64,000 bases of DNA, from positions 1,704,783,978 to 1,704,847,977 of the forward strand of contig OX336388.2 of the NCBI GenBank assembly GCA_946902985.2. The letters are read 5' to 3'. This DNA comes from Meconema thalassinum. Taxonomy: Eukaryota; Arthropoda; Insecta; Orthoptera; Tettigoniidae. Shown here one piece after another: positions 34,473 through 45,460 of the stretch. Each line of letters opens with the position of its first letter. Positions within the stretch are counted from its first letter, which is position 1. Below the pieces are notes generated by a model that did not search any database, had not been told where the DNA came from, and was given only the letters and a program-made list of their open reading frames with translations. Both the position numbers and the translations under genes were made by a program.

Positions 34473-35524
34473 TTCTCCGGCCAGTGCTGCCAAATTATGT
34501 TTGCTGGAAATCGCTAGGAAATATTAAAATATCGCAAGATTCCAATGTTATCATTGAGGAAAAATATTTATATCGCTACAGGGACTTAAACGTCACTAAA
34601 TCCCTGTATAAACTGTCGCCAAATACTATAATATATATTGTATATAAAGTAATTCTGTAGTAGCTAGCATTCTTGGCTGTCATCCCTAAGGTCCGGGTTC
34701 GATTTCTATTGGATATCCCATGTAATATTCCTTTCAGGTTGGAGCATTTAAATACTGGTTTCCCCGCCTAATGTAATTTGTGTTGACCGACTGAATAGCT
34801 TTCTAAAATAGAACAAGACAACACTTAAAAATGGCTTCAAATATTTCACTGCGTTACAGCAAGCCAACAGACGTTACTTTCAATTCAACCTCATCGAAGG
34901 CACTCCGCAATGCACAGCGGCTTGGTTGGGAAAAAATAAGGTAAAATATGATCTCGAGTTAGCGGCTAGCTGGTCCCGAGATGTAATAATTACACGCACG
35001 AGGCCGTATTCATGGCCATCTGTAACCCTCTTAGCATTTAATAATGACACAGGTTATAGCGCACTTTTTATTCTTTTCCTTTTAACCGATAATCCTCGGT
35101 GTTTGTGGTGAGTATGAAACCCACACGAAGCTCCCTTAAACACGCACCTGCTTAGCGAAATAGTCTGCTTCTACTAAATCACCGTATTCTAGAAATAAAC
35201 GGTTCTTACAATAAGGAGAATACTTTGAATTAAAGCAAGTAATGAAATTAAATGCGCGTATGGAGGAAAATCCATGGCTGACCAATAGCAATTTCATCAG
35301 AACCCTTCACTTATATTTCTATAAGTACCATCGTTTCATTTAAGGCAGCAATAAATGTGTCCTCTGAAGAGGCCAGATGTTTCGAATAGACGCCCTACGC
35401 GTCGTGATGAATATGAAATGATGATAAAGATGCCACAAACAAGTCCTCGAGCTGCTGTAGTAACAATTAGAGGTTAAAATACCACAACTCAGGAACCGAG
35501 GATATATTTCAGACCATCCGCATC
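34473..35524. other. No gene; one SINE-like fragment
   Basis: 34661-34760 carries TAGTAGCTAGCATTCTTGGC and GGTCCGGGTTCGATTTC, the head of a family D SINE, without its body. The rest is featureless. Confidence 0.5.
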
Positions 35525-35885
35525 GTTGCGTAGTGGCTAGCATTCTCGGCTGTCACCGTTGAGTCTCAGGTTCGATTCCCGGATCTGCCAAGAAATGTTA
35601 TTCTGGTCTGAGGGCTGAAACGGTGTACACTCAGCCTCGTGAGGTAAAACTCAGAAGAGGCGGGTTCGATTCCTACCTCAGCCATCCTGGAAGTGGTTAT
35701 CCGTAGTTTCCCAACTTCTACTCCGGGATGGTACCTAACTTAAGGCCACGGCCGCTTCCTACCCAAATCCTACCACGAATACAAGTTGATCTACACACAT
35801 CACAGTGAAACAGGTTATCATACAACTTCTACTCACGCCCAAGTACACGGGGCTACATGACCACGATGTCACAAAGCCCCTGAAG
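35525..35885 (+). mobile_element. tRNA-headed SINE (family D) joined to an inverted family C tail
   Basis: GCGTAGTGGCTAGCATTCTC (box A region) and TCAGGTTCGATTCCCGG (box B) are followed by ACACTCAGCCTCGTGAGG, GGCGGGTTCGATTCCTACCT and GAAGTGGTTATCCGTAGTTT. From about 35806 the sequence is the inverted family C tail (CACGGGGCTACATGACCACG). The head of the same family is carried inside both arms of the 38-52 kb element. Confidence 0.8.
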
Positions 35886-36376
35886 AATCAACAACAATTA
35901 TTTCGGACCAAAGTCTAGCATAGGGTTGACTCTTGCGAGTCCTGTCGCCTGAACCCCATGCAGAGCTTTTGCTTTTATTTCCTAACGTCCATGAACTGCA
36001 GCTTGAATGCTACTAAAGGAGCCTAGAAACAACAACAACAAAGTATTGCCGATTACCGATAGTTATGCACAGTCTATGTTTCATTTGAACACCCAAAGCT
36101 TAACTTTATAAGTGACATAGTTTTAAATAGAGAAATGAACCGCTCTCAAGAGAGCGCCGTTGTCGCCTCACTTCTTCGACGATGTAAAACAATAACTAAT
36201 CCTGGAGCCGGGCAGAATCATTAATCACTTTCTCTGGGATGTGCTTCATTCCTCTCGGCCTTCAATTAGCAAGTAGAATCCTCTCTGCAGCCAGCCCACA
36301 TGAATGTTTTATTAGCAGTTTGAATCTCGCTCACAGCACGGGATCTGAACTGCAGATAACAAGTAGCCCATCTTGA
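35886..36376. other. No recognised gene
   Basis: No motif or shared repeat noticed. Confidence 0.5.
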
Positions 36377-37111
36377 TTCTACGGTAGGGTTGCCATACGT
36401 CCTGAAAAAGCTGGACTTGTCCCGATTTTAGGCAAAGAATAGAACGTCCTTCTTCGTATTTAAATATACTTAAATGTCCTGAATTTTAAAAGTCGCATCT
36501 TGAAAGTCTAGTTTTGTTTAAATGTTTCTACATTTTGGTTACGTTGGCGGCACTGTTCGTCCAATTTGTGAAAAACAAAGCGATACTGAAAGTCGAGGAA
36601 CGTGTTCATTGGTAACTTACTTCCGTTGAATACAAGCAAAGATAGGCTACTTCATGTTCTAATTCTTTGGTTATTATAAATTTTCTTTTCCGATAGTCTT
36701 TTCTACCAACATAACAAAACGTGTTTCGAAATTGTTGCGGTGTTTTTAAACAGCAGGATTGTGTGTTTGTAATTACTGGATATGAAAAAATGTCTCATGC
36801 GCAGAAAGAATATTTTCTGCTATGAATTCACAATGGACAAATGACAGACTTAGACTTAAAGCAATGCTAATAAATTAACATAATTTAAAAGACATGACAT
36901 GCCCATACTTCAGGAATGTATGACTTACGGAGACTTCCTCATGACCTCATGAGTGTGTAAGGAAAATACAATTTATGTTATTTAGTTAAATTCTATGGAA
37001 TTATTATTTTTGGTTATCATAGACAGACCATAGTCACTCAATAGACTTTTATTATAATCGTCACAATGACCTGATTTTGTACCCTAACGTTATAGCAACC
37101 CTATTCTAGGG
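36377..37111. mobile_element. hAT-type MITE with near-perfect 8-bp target-site duplication
   Basis: The left end TAGGGTTGCCATACGT (36385) and inverted right end TAGGGTTGCTATAACGT (to 37103) bound 719 bp. Flanks TTCTACGG (36377-36384) and TTCTAGGG (37104-37111) match in seven of eight positions, the duplication length of the hAT superfamily. No transposase frame was recognised, so mobilisation would have depended on an enzyme in trans. Confidence 0.78.
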
Positions 37112-37515
37112 GCGCATCCATAGGGATAACGAGATAGCAGCCTGCACAAGGAAATTCCCTCCAGTTCAGTGTAGGCAGTGGAAGTGATCACAGTTGCACG
37201 AGAACGGGTTCACATCACTCAAACAACAAGCCAAGTTCATATTCTATTCCAAACTGACCATTCACTAACAATCACAGTTATCACTCTAAACAAGCAAACT
37301 TGGATGTCAATAACCAATAACAATATCTTAACAAACAAGTACTGTAGTGACGAACTAAAGAGCCTAATTTTCTTAAAATTTAAGATTCATGCCAATGATT
37401 AATCTATGATATAGACCTATCTAGAATAATGACGAAATTAAGTTGGTAGGCTAATACTGAAATTTGTAATTAGTTCGAAATATACCTGAAATAGTGTAGC
37501 CTATTAGAGCACTAC
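37112..37515. other. No recognised gene
   Basis: One 74-codon chance frame. Probably the unique edge next to the repeat array that follows. Confidence 0.45.
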
Positions 37516-38129
37516 AGTTGGCAGCCCTGGTGGCGGAATATACTCTTAGTTCCATCTCTAAAGTTACAGGATGTACTTACAAAATGTGGTTGAAATCCAA
37601 TGGATAGCATGGGCATTACATACAGTTAGACATTGGATCTATCAGCGCGTGACCTCATGTTGGCAACAATGTCATATATATGTTGCTGAGAATTAATCTG
37701 AAATGTATGCATTATTGTGCCAATAAGTTACATGTATAAAAGTGACATGTATTTAAAAATTGGACCTGTCAGCAGGCTTAGAATCATGTTGGCAGCACTA
37801 ACGTATATTAGTTACTCCAAATTAATCTAGAATGGCAGGCACTACACGTGTGCGAAGGAAGAGCAGTTGGCTTGCATGCATTCTGATATATTTATATTAG
37901 GATAAAAAATAGATAGAGCATTCATTTACAGTTGGCAGGCCTGCTGGCTCTTAAGAATACGGATAGTCATATGGTAGGCCTACACAAAGCACATACGAAA
38001 TTTGATTGCAATCCATTTATTAGTATAGAAGTTACATGCATTTATAGATTGGAGCTATCAGCAGGCTTAGAATCATGTTGGCAGCACTGGCGTATATTTG
38101 TTACTCCAAATTAATCTAGAATGCCAGGA
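37516..38129 (+). repeat. Diverged direct-repeat array, left of the palindromic element
   Basis: Phrases such as CAGTTGGCAG(C/G)CCTG, CATACGAAATTTG(G)TTG, AGCAGGCTTAGAATCATGTT and TACTCCAAATTAATCTAGAA recur here at least twice. They continue in the same orientation to the right of the element at 52174-52900. The array is therefore older than the insertion. Confidence 0.85.
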
Positions 38130-38135
38130 ACTATA
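38130..38135. repeat. Left target-site duplication of the palindromic element
   Basis: ACTATA, identical to 52168-52173. Removing the element and one copy gives a continuous repeat unit (GCCAGGA-ACTATA-CGTGTGCC). This resembles the uninterrupted units at about 37831 (GGCAGGC-ACTACA-CGTGTGCG) and about 52457. Confidence 0.92.
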
Positions 38136-38312
38136 AGTAGGTAATAAAGAGCGGTTCTGGGACAGGGGCTAATGGGCAAAATGGCCGCCGCGCGCAACTG
38201 CCCTGTGTTATTCTTATAGAGAGGTCAGTCATAGCTGGGTCAGGGGCTAATGGGCAATATGGCTGCCACGCCCTGAGACATTGCATGACGTCACAGAGAG
38301 AGGTTGACAGTG
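38136..38312 (+). repeat. Left terminal region with two 75-bp subrepeats
   Basis: From the AGTAGG tip, TGGGACAGGGGCTAATGGGC with AAAATGGCCGCCGCGCG and a following AGAGAGGTCAG is repeated as TGGGTCAGGGGCTAATGGGC, AATATGGCTGCCACGCC and AGAGAGAGGTTGACAG. The right arm carries the same pair inverted (51991-52167). Confidence 0.88.
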
Positions 38313-38330
38313 TAACGTTGCTAAATGGAA

Positions 38331-38335
<5 letters not shown>

Positions 38336-38378
<43 letters not shown>

Positions 38379-38379
38379 G
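38336..38379. repeat. (TTA)n microsatellite in the left arm, about 14-15 units
   Basis: The partner in the right arm (51914-51968) is four units longer. This is the main length difference between the arms. Confidence 0.95.
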
Positions 38380-38431
38380 GTAATCATGCATTGATCACGT
38401 ACAATCAAGACCAGTCTTATATTGCCCCACT

Positions 38432-38600
38432 TTATGGTGTAGTGGCTAGCATTTTTAGCTGTTACTTTAGAGACCCGGGTTTGAGTCCTGGCTCTGTCAA
38501 GAAATGTAATTCTAGACTGAGGGTTGGAATAGTGTACACTCAAACTTGTGAGGCAAAAAAAATCAGAGCAGCTATGTTTAATTCATACCTCAGCCATTCT
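38432..38600 (+). mobile_element. Family D SINE fragment captured in the left arm
   Basis: GTGTAGTGGCTAGCATTTTT and GACCCGGGTTTGAGTCCTGG are followed by CAAGAAATGTAATTCTAGAC, ACACTCAAACTTGTGAGGCA and CATACCTCAGCCATTCTG, the order seen in 35525 and 55576. The identical sequence is present inverted at 51691-51860, so it was in the element before the arms were duplicated or homogenised. Confidence 0.82.
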
Positions 38601-38612
38601 GCCAAACCGAAC

Positions 38613-39340
38613 TGAACCTAACCTAACCTAACTTGAAAGTAAAAAGAAAAAAAAAACTGAGAGCAAAAAAATGTAATCAGAAAGTAACAGCAAATGTAAG
38701 AGCACATATAATAAACTTAGTTAAAACCTAACCTAACCTAAACTAACTTCACCTAACCTAACCTAACCCAACTTAACCTAACCTAACCTAACTTCAAAGT
38801 GCAAGCAAAAAAAGTGAGAGCAAAAATTGTAATGAAAAAATTAAGAGCAAATGTAAGAACACAAATAATAAACTTAGTTATAACCTACCCTAACCTAACC
38901 TAACCTAACCTAACCAAGCATTTCCTCACCTAATTTCACCTAACCTAACTTCAAAGTAAATGCAAATATAAGAGCAAAAAATGACAGCAAAAAGTGAGAT
39001 CAAATAGTGTATGCAAGAAAGTAAGAGCAAATGAGAGAGCACAAATAATAAACTTAGTTATAACCTAACCAACCCTAACCTAACCCACAGAAACCTCATT
39101 TTAAGATTTTAGATTTTACATTTTAACATTTTACATTTTAACATTATAGATTTTTGATTTTTTTCATTTTACTTTTTTAGATTTTACATTTTTGATTTTT
39201 TGTATTTCAGTTTTAGTTTTTTTTTAGATTTTACATTTTAAATTTAATATTTTTTGATTTTAGATTTAACAATTTCCATTTTCCGAAAAGAGTCACTTAC
39301 CTAACCTCACCAAACCTAACTTTACCAAACCTAACTTAAG
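38613..39340 (-). repeat. Interstitial TTAGG arrays in the left arm
   Basis: I count about 26 CCTAA pentamers on the plus strand in five clusters: 38613-38632, 38727-38793, 38883-38955, 39063-39086 and 39299-39340. Between clusters lies a roughly 150-bp unit with AAAGTGAGAGCAAAA and AATAATAAACTTAGTTATAA. On the minus strand the motif reads TTAGG toward the left end of the element, the polarity of a chromosome end. Confidence 0.9.
39095..39285. repeat. AT-rich 'ATTTTAGATTTTACATTTT' simple array
   Basis: Decamer-like words ATTTTACATT, ATTTTAACAT and ATTTTTGATT repeat with little order. Present inverted in the right arm at about 51007-51197. Confidence 0.85.
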
Positions 39341-39469
39341 CTAATCCAAAGGGCTAATGCACATACACAAAGTATATAAGGACACATGCAACTCTCCTTA
39401 TGCTAGTCTTATTGGCTACTGTACAACATGATCACTACCCCAACCGTCTTTTTTTTTTCATTTTGTTGT

Positions 39470-39765
39470 TTACTCATTTGTCAATTTTCCAATTTCCCAT
39501 TTTCAGTTTTTTTAAATGTCAGTTTTAAGTTTTTTTAATTTCATAATATGGAAACATGGATTTTGCATTTTGTTGTTTACACATTTGTCAATTTTCCAAT
39601 TTCCCATTTTCAGTTTTTTTAATGTCAATTTTAAGTTTTTAAATTTCATGATATGGAAACATGGATTTTTGCATTTTGTTGTTTACACATTTGTCAATTT
39701 ACCAAATTCCCATTTACAGTTTTTAAAATTTTAGTTCAATGTTTTTTCTATTTTGTCAATATGGA
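39470..39765. repeat. About 108-bp tandem repeat, nearly three units
   Basis: ATATGGAAACAT(G/A)GATTTT occurs near 39545, 39652 and 39759, each followed by TGTTGTTTACACATTTGTCA or a variant. Present inverted in the right arm at about 50527-50822. It lies 3' of the polymerase gene. Confidence 0.88.
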
Positions 39766-40025
39766 AACATAGATTTTCCAATTTGTGTGTTTTACATGTT
39801 CATTTTGCATTAGGAGTAGAGAGAGGTGGGTAGTAATTAAAAATGTACAAGCAGTGTCCATACAATATTTTTTATTTTAAATACATGTACACTATTTACA
39901 CTTAAATACATTTTTATATATAGTCTATTTTTTGTTATAAATTGTACAGTTGTTTTTATTTTTGTTTTCTATTTTATTTATTTTTGATTATGAATACTAT
40001 TTTTTTATTTGTATAGTGCCATGGT

Positions 40026-40031
40026 TTTATT
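40026..40031 (-). terminator. Polyadenylation signal of the left-arm polymerase gene
   Basis: AATAAA on the minus strand, 70 bases after the stop codon. Mirror of 50261-50266. Confidence 0.6.
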
Positions 40032-40101
40032 TACTAAATAGTTTTGTTTTATGTATTTGCTAGTTGCAGGCAGAAGATTTTGATATTCATAACTTAACTC
40101 T

Positions 40102-43100
40102 TTAAGCATGGTCAATGATTGAGTAATGACCATAGGCATGTGTACCTATACCATTAGCATCAATCACTCTTTTATCATCACCAGGACACAAAGCAATTTT
40201 GTTTAGCCTTATAGATGATATGTCATGTTGTTTAGAAGCGATAATGTTCATGGGTATTCTTTTTACATTGTTTTTCATGACACAATCCTTATAATCTTGA
40301 AAGCTTATACAATTTTTGACAACACCTCTGCTAATACCTTTAATCTTTTTGATTTCTTTACCATTTATGTCTAAAGCATACATTTTAGCTCTAAGTCCAA
40401 CAAATGCTTTTATAATTTGTCCACAAGCCTCGTCTTTAAATTTCCCCAACGTTTTCTTGTTTGATGTAGAGTAACATATGTGATTAGTAGGATAATCTGA
40501 TGTGTCCAGGTGTTGTAGGAAATCCAACTTGTCTTGATATACATCTGGGGTGTTAACCAAATATATGAACGAGTCAGTATCCATATACATGAGTTTAAGA
40601 TTGTCCATGCCATAATAAGGTAGCAGGACATCATAGTGGTGGGAATACATGAGAGTTTTTGAAATATCCAGTATACACATTCCAATATATATAGGCTTAT
40701 TGAATACAATGTTACGTTTAGCCATGTGGAAAGCAGCTAGGTTAGGGCCATAAATTGTTCTGTCGATAAATGTCGGCTTTGCTATTAGCTTTTCTGCCTT
40801 TTTGCTGTCAGTCACAAGACGTATGTCTATTCTTTTACGGATATTTTCCATTGTTTTCCCAAAAATGGCATTGTTGAATAATTTGTACAGATTTTTCTCA
40901 AAATCATTTTTGGCTTGTTTTCGAAGGTTGTTATTAAAATCAACGTATGCCTTTAACCAAGGTCTTTGTTTAAACTTTAACACACGATGAATTTTTATCA
41001 ATTTTATTCCATGATCTAAAGCCTGTTTTAATGCCATGTAGTGAACAACATATCGCCTTCGATTTCCAAGATGAGGAATTAGTTTTTTCAGAGACGAATC
41101 CTTAGGTTGTGTACACTCTGGTAGGAAAGGTAAATCGTTGTGTAGATCATGAAGGTCAGATGGGTAATCAACATCAACGTCTAGAATGTATCCCACAGGA
41201 TCGTCTTTCTTTAGTTTTTCTAGATCAACAGTATCTGGAGAAACCCACTGAAATCCACCATAAGGAAGGGAGTGGCACATAGCCCACCCGTATTGGTTGT
41301 TGGCATCATCATAGGTAATAAACTGCGATGGTTTCTCAGAATCATAGGTTTCCATGTATTTATTGTTAGCTTCAGCATACCGATGAGACACTTGGCATAT
41401 GCCTCCACGTATTCCAGACTCGATTAGAAGAATCTGATCGTAATCCTGTAGCAATTCCAGTTCAATTCCTGTGTAAAGGAGCATTGCCTCAAAACTTAAA
41501 CCAGGCGAAGTAAAAAAGTGTGCAGCATCCACTCGGTGTGTTTCTAGTGTTTTGTTTCTAAACGTTTCAAAGCTGTCTGCTAGAAGGAGTACATCTGAAG
41601 TTAGGTAGAGGTCACAATATTCCCCTAGAGTTTTAATGTTGAACTGATTCCACACATTTTTGGCATGTTCATAGTCTTCTTGACTAACATCTTCTTGACT
41701 TAATTTCTTAAAGAATGCCTCTTTTGGAGGTAAACACGTTTCACTTAACTTTTCCCAAGAGTCAATGTAGTCATAACAAAATACCCCTTTACGAGTCATG
41801 AGCATTGCATTTTCTTTTCCAAAGTACTTGTCTGTTTCAGGGTATGATGTTAAGTTGGAAACTAAGTTTTCCAAACTACTCGGCATTAACCGAAACGTGT
41901 CCACAAATCTAAGCTTAACATTTCCTACATATTTGGTAAAGGAAATGTACTTTTCTTTGGAGTTAGCGATAACATCCACTCTCTCAGTAGTACATCCCAA
42001 TTGCTTTACAATGAAATTTGCGTCGTAGCCACTCATATTATGTAGAAACACAGGAACGGGGTTACGTGTTTTACACCTCAAATTACAGTTATTGTGAGCA
42101 CTTCCACGGTATTCCCCTGTAATATGGCAGTGGTCTCGAACTTTCCAGTCCTGTTGGGTAAATGGTTTTTGACACAAATAACAGGTTTCAGAACATTGGA
42201 ACTCTACTTCTTGATCCTCAGTTAAAGCCTTCGGAACATTTAAGCTGTAAAGGCGATCGATTTCATTAGCTATTGAAATCAAACAGTCCATAAACTTTTC
42301 TGCAGCGTCAGGTCCACGATAAATAAGAGGTCGGCTTGGAAGGTTTGTCTTTATGTGTTCCACAGCAGGTGAGAGTTTAACGTATATACCAAAGCTCATA
42401 GGAACATGACTCTGGTATGGCACTGTATAACTTGCTTCAGGATTGGGTAGACATGTTTGATAGGGTAACAGTATACTTTCAAAATCAGCATAGATAACGT
42501 AAGGTATTCTCAGCATTTTTTCCACGTTTAAAAATTTAACAATGGAGTTTTTAATAGGCATTTCAACCCTAGCAATGTCATGCTGGACACACAAAGCTCT
42601 ATGTTCTTTCAATTTTTCCATTCCTTGTTGTCCATATCGATTATCAAAGTGTGTAAAACACCGTTTACACGTATATATCTTATGTTCATAGCGGGTAATC
42701 TGATGTCTTACTAGTTTATCAAAATCTTTGATAAAGACGTAGTGGTTCTGAGCGGATGATGAACTTAACAGGAGGAGGTCGCGATGGTCTTGCAGCTCTT
42801 GATCCACAATCTTTAGAGGAAACACTTTGTTGTCTTTTTCCAGTCCAAATACATTAATGGATATATCGTTGGCTTTTTCAAATTTGGGAATGTCAGCTAG
42901 TAATGTAGGAAATGATATTACAGAAAAATCATACTTGTTGTCCAGGTCCTTGTATTTACTAACGCGTTCAGCTTTCGTTTTAACCAGTTTTGCTAAAATG
43001 GCATACATAAAACACTTTTCATCCTTTAAGTTTTGAGGATTAATGCAGGCTTTTCTTGCTTGTATAGCTGCTGGTAATGGAATATATGTGCTGCCACGCA

Positions 43101-43734
43101 AGGGATTATACTTATTTATTTTCAATCGTACTCCTTCCACTGCTAACAAAGCCCAATTACTACCTTTTAGCTCAGATTCCTCCATTTCCGTAGTTAACTT
43201 TGTAAATTGTGTTTCCAAGAAACTACTTAAGTCCGTTTCCAAAAATAGGGCCTGATTTCGTGTTTTAAAAGCACGATCTGTAATTTCATTGGTAGATGTA
43301 TGAATGAATCTACATTCAGCCACAAGATTAACTTTTATCGACTTGTGCATTGCTAGTTCTTTCTGCATAGCTTGTATTATTTGCTGTTTGGACTCTTTAA
43401 GGTATGAATTTAAATCCTTGCACGTATCGCAACGAATGAAATAGGATTTAAGTCGACCTTCAAAAGATGTCTCATATTCAATAAGTCCATTTTTGTCAAG
43501 GACCAATGACAGTAGGTAATGTTTTGTAGGCTCTGCTTTTTGTCTTTTAGCTGCCGACACAACATTACAACATTCTTCATGACGACGTCCGTTGTAGGCA
43601 TTGTTGAATGTACAGCCACACGTTTTACACTCATGAAATTCCCCACACGAAACTTCATGACGCTTCCTATGATAGTCCCGAAGAAAAGTCTTTCCACACT
43701 CTTTACACATATAGCTAGGAATGGGTTCTTCCAT
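40102..43734 (-). CDS. Family B DNA polymerase, protein-primed type, left-arm copy
   Basis: 1210 residues from the first ATG (43734). The frame stays open seven codons further up, but only from a TTG. The N-terminus has two Cys/His finger-like motifs (C10, C13, H22, H26; C36, C39, H52) and a third near C356-C382. The 3'-5' exonuclease has YADFES (415-420, D417 and E419), NMSGYDANF (566-574) and YLTSD (710-714). Before the second exonuclease motif sits an endonuclease VII-like Cys/His insert (C518, C521, DHCH at 534-537, H547, C550), common in Polinton-like polymerases. Polymerase motifs: YDDANNQY (808-815), KLFNNAIFG (951-959), YMDTDS (1050-1055, D1052 and D1054) and KMY (1117-1119). All catalytic residues are present. 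Such enzymes copy linear DNA from a terminal-protein primer. Transcription runs outward from the spacer. Confidence 0.93.
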   Translation of the reverse strand: MEEPIPSYMCKECGKTFLRDYHRKRHEVSCGEFHECKTCGCTFNNAYNGRRHEECCNVVSAAKRQKAEPTKHYLLSLVLDKNGLIEYETSFEGRLKSYFIRCDTCKDLNSYLKESKQQIIQAMQKELAMHKSIKVNLVAECRFIHTSTNEITDRAFKTRNQALFLETDLSSFLETQFTKLTTEMEESELKGSNWALLAVEGVRLKINKYNPLRGSTYIPLPAAIQARKACINPQNLKDEKCFMYAILAKLVKTKAERVSKYKDLDNKYDFSVISFPTLLADIPKFEKANDISINVFGLEKDNKVFPLKIVDQELQDHRDLLLLSSSSAQNHYVFIKDFDKLVRHQITRYEHKIYTCKRCFTHFDNRYGQQGMEKLKEHRALCVQHDIARVEMPIKNSIVKFLNVEKMLRIPYVIYADFESILLPYQTCLPNPEASYTVPYQSHVPMSFGIYVKLSPAVEHIKTNLPSRPLIYRGPDAAEKFMDCLISIANEIDRLYSLNVPKALTEDQEVEFQCSETCYLCQKPFTQQDWKVRDHCHITGEYRGSAHNNCNLRCKTRNPVPVFLHNMSGYDANFIVKQLGCTTERVDVIANSKEKYISFTKYVGNVKLRFVDTFRLMPSSLENLVSNLTSYPETDKYFGKENAMLMTRKGVFCYDYIDSWEKLSETCLPPKEAFFKKLSQEDVSQEDYEHAKNVWNQFNIKTLGEYCDLYLTSDVLLLADSFETFRNKTLETHRVDAAHFFTSPGLSFEAMLLYTGIELELLQDYDQILLIESGIRGGICQVSHRYAEANNKYMETYDSEKPSQFITYDDANNQYGWAMCHSLPYGGFQWVSPDTVDLEKLKKDDPVGYILDVDVDYPSDLHDLHNDLPFLPECTQPKDSSLKKLIPHLGNRRRYVVHYMALKQALDHGIKLIKIHRVLKFKQRPWLKAYVDFNNNLRKQAKNDFEKNLYKLFNNAIFGKTMENIRKRIDIRLVTDSKKAEKLIAKPTFIDRTIYGPNLAAFHMAKRNIVFNKPIYIGMCILDISKTLMYSHHYDVLLPYYGMDNLKLMYMDTDSFIYLVNTPDVYQDKLDFLQHLDTSDYPTNHICYSTSNKKTLGKFKDEACGQIIKAFVGLRAKMYALDINGKEIKKIKGISRGVVKNCISFQDYKDCVMKNNVKRIPMNIIASKQHDISSIRLNKIALCPGDDKRVIDANGIGTHAYGHYSIIDHA

Positions 43735-43751
43735 CACGAATGTTGATTTCT

Positions 43752-44246
43752 GCAAACAGCTGCTTACTGCGTATCACAAGGCTAGAGGTTGGTCGGAGAG
43801 ACGGTCTTTCACGATGTGAACACCATGAGAGGTAGTAGTCAACTGGTGATATTCTTGTGAAGGGTCCTCTAATATACCCCTAGTCTAGACCAACAACTCT
43901 TTACAGCGTATGACAAGGCTGTAGACTGGACAGTGAGACGGTATTTCACGATGTGAACACTGTAACAAGTAGTAGTCAACTGATTATATACTTGCTAAGG
44001 GTTCTCTAATATACAATAGTCAAGACCAACAGCTACTTACTGAGTAGTACAAGGCTGTACAATAGTTGTTTTGACAGTCTTTCACGATGTGGTCACTGTG
44101 AATAATGGTAGTCAACTGATGATATTCTTGATAAGGGTCCTCTAATATACCCCTGGTTAAGGGTAACAGCTGTTCACTGCTTATGACAAGGCTAAAGACT
44201 GGTTGCTTCAACGGTCTTTCACAATGTAAACACTGTGACAAGTAGT
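43752..44246. repeat. 137-bp tandem repeat upstream of the left-arm polymerase gene, 3.6 units
   Basis: Units start near 43752, 43890, 44026 and 44165. Each has AACA(G/A)CT...TTACTG, ACAAGGCT, GGTCTTTCACGATGTG, a TAGTCAACTG segment and GGGTCCTCTAATATAC. The array starts right at the polymerase 5' end, so it is the likely promoter region. The arm ends abruptly at 44246 inside the fourth unit. Confidence 0.9.
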
Positions 44247-44309
44247 GCCCAACAAACCAAGATGGCGGCCACGCCAAGTAAAGCAGAACCCCCCTACTCC
44301 ACTACTGTT

Positions 44310-45300
44310 ATTTCTTGTCCTAGAGACTTGAAATTTATTTTGGGGGTAGAGGGGGTCAAGACCATTCATTTATGTCAAACAAAATTTTTTGAAAACTCTT
44401 TAGTTTCTAAATTATAAAAATTTCAAAATTGAACTTTTTTCAAAAAAATGTAAAAAATAAAAACGTTTTATTATAAAAATAAAGGACATAGAGGCCATTA
44501 TTTGCAGCCCAATGAACACATTTTTGAATGTTTGGTTATATGAAAAATCGCCTACTTTCCCAATTGAACTTTTTTCATTTTTGTCTCACATACCTGGAAC
44601 TTGGTTTACAAGTAGAGGGGATAGAGACCTTTCATTTATGTTAAACAAACTTTTTTGTAGAATTCCTAGTTTCCAAAATAGTGACCATTTTTTCCAAATT
44701 TTATTTTTGTTGACCTAGAGACCTGAGACTTGGTGTTGGAATAGAGGGGGTAAAGACCATTGATTTACGTCAAACAAACTTTTTTGTAGAATTCCTAATT
44801 TTGGAAATATAAGCCCATTTTGAAAATTTTATTTTTGTTGTCCTAGAGACATGAGACTTAGTGTGGGGGTAGAGGGGGTAAAGGCCATTCATTTATGTCA
44901 AACAAACTTTTTTGTAAAATTCCTAATTTTGGAAATAAAACCCTTTTTAAAAATTTTATTTTTTTTGTCCTGGAGACCTGGGACTTGGTACAGTGGTAGA
45001 GGAGGCAAAGGCCATTCATTTATGTCAAACAAACATTTTTTGTTAACTTTTTAATTTCGGAAATATAACCCATTTTCGGAAATATGTTTTGGAAAATTTG
45101 AAAAATACATTATTTTTGGACTGAGAGTGGTATAGAGGTAGGTGTTGGAGTTAACATATGTCTTTTCAGGATTTTTAGTTTAATGATATAGCCTACTTTC
45201 CAAATATTTTTTTGAAAAATTTGAAAAATACACTACTTTTTTGACTAGGCATGGGGTAGAGGTAAGTGTAAGAGTTGAGAGTCATTGATAAACCTTAGAG
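44310..45300 (+). repeat. About 127-bp tandem repeat in the spacer, seven to eight units
   Basis: CCTAGAGACCTGAGACTTGG or variants recur near 44320, 44588, 44715, 44843, 44968, 45113 and 45240. Each is followed by TAGAGGGGGTAAAGACCATT, CATTTATGTCAAACAAACTT and an AATTTTGGAAATATAA block. Divergence rises toward both edges. Confidence 0.88.
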
Positions 45301-45460
45301 TACTTTGGATTTTTTTTGAATTTTGTGTGTTGTTGTTGTTGTTGTTGCTGCTTACAAACATGGCTGTAAGCATTTTGCAGCCATAAAAAAAGGACTGACA
45401 TACTTTCCAAGACCAAATAATAAGCCCCCACAAGCAAGAGCAAATATGAAAGAGCTAATA

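Noticed and set aside
31563..34493. Long minus-strand frames across the RTE-like element
   Set aside because: Pyrimidine-rich shadows of a purine-rich coding strand; composition explains them and no motifs are present.
38613..39340. TTAGG clusters as a true chromosome end
   Set aside because: Arrays are short, interrupted, mirrored within an element and followed by further DNA on both sides.
44310..45300. Short plus-strand frames in the 127-bp repeats as a repeated protein
   Set aside because: Frames shift between units and stop often; there is no coding constraint.
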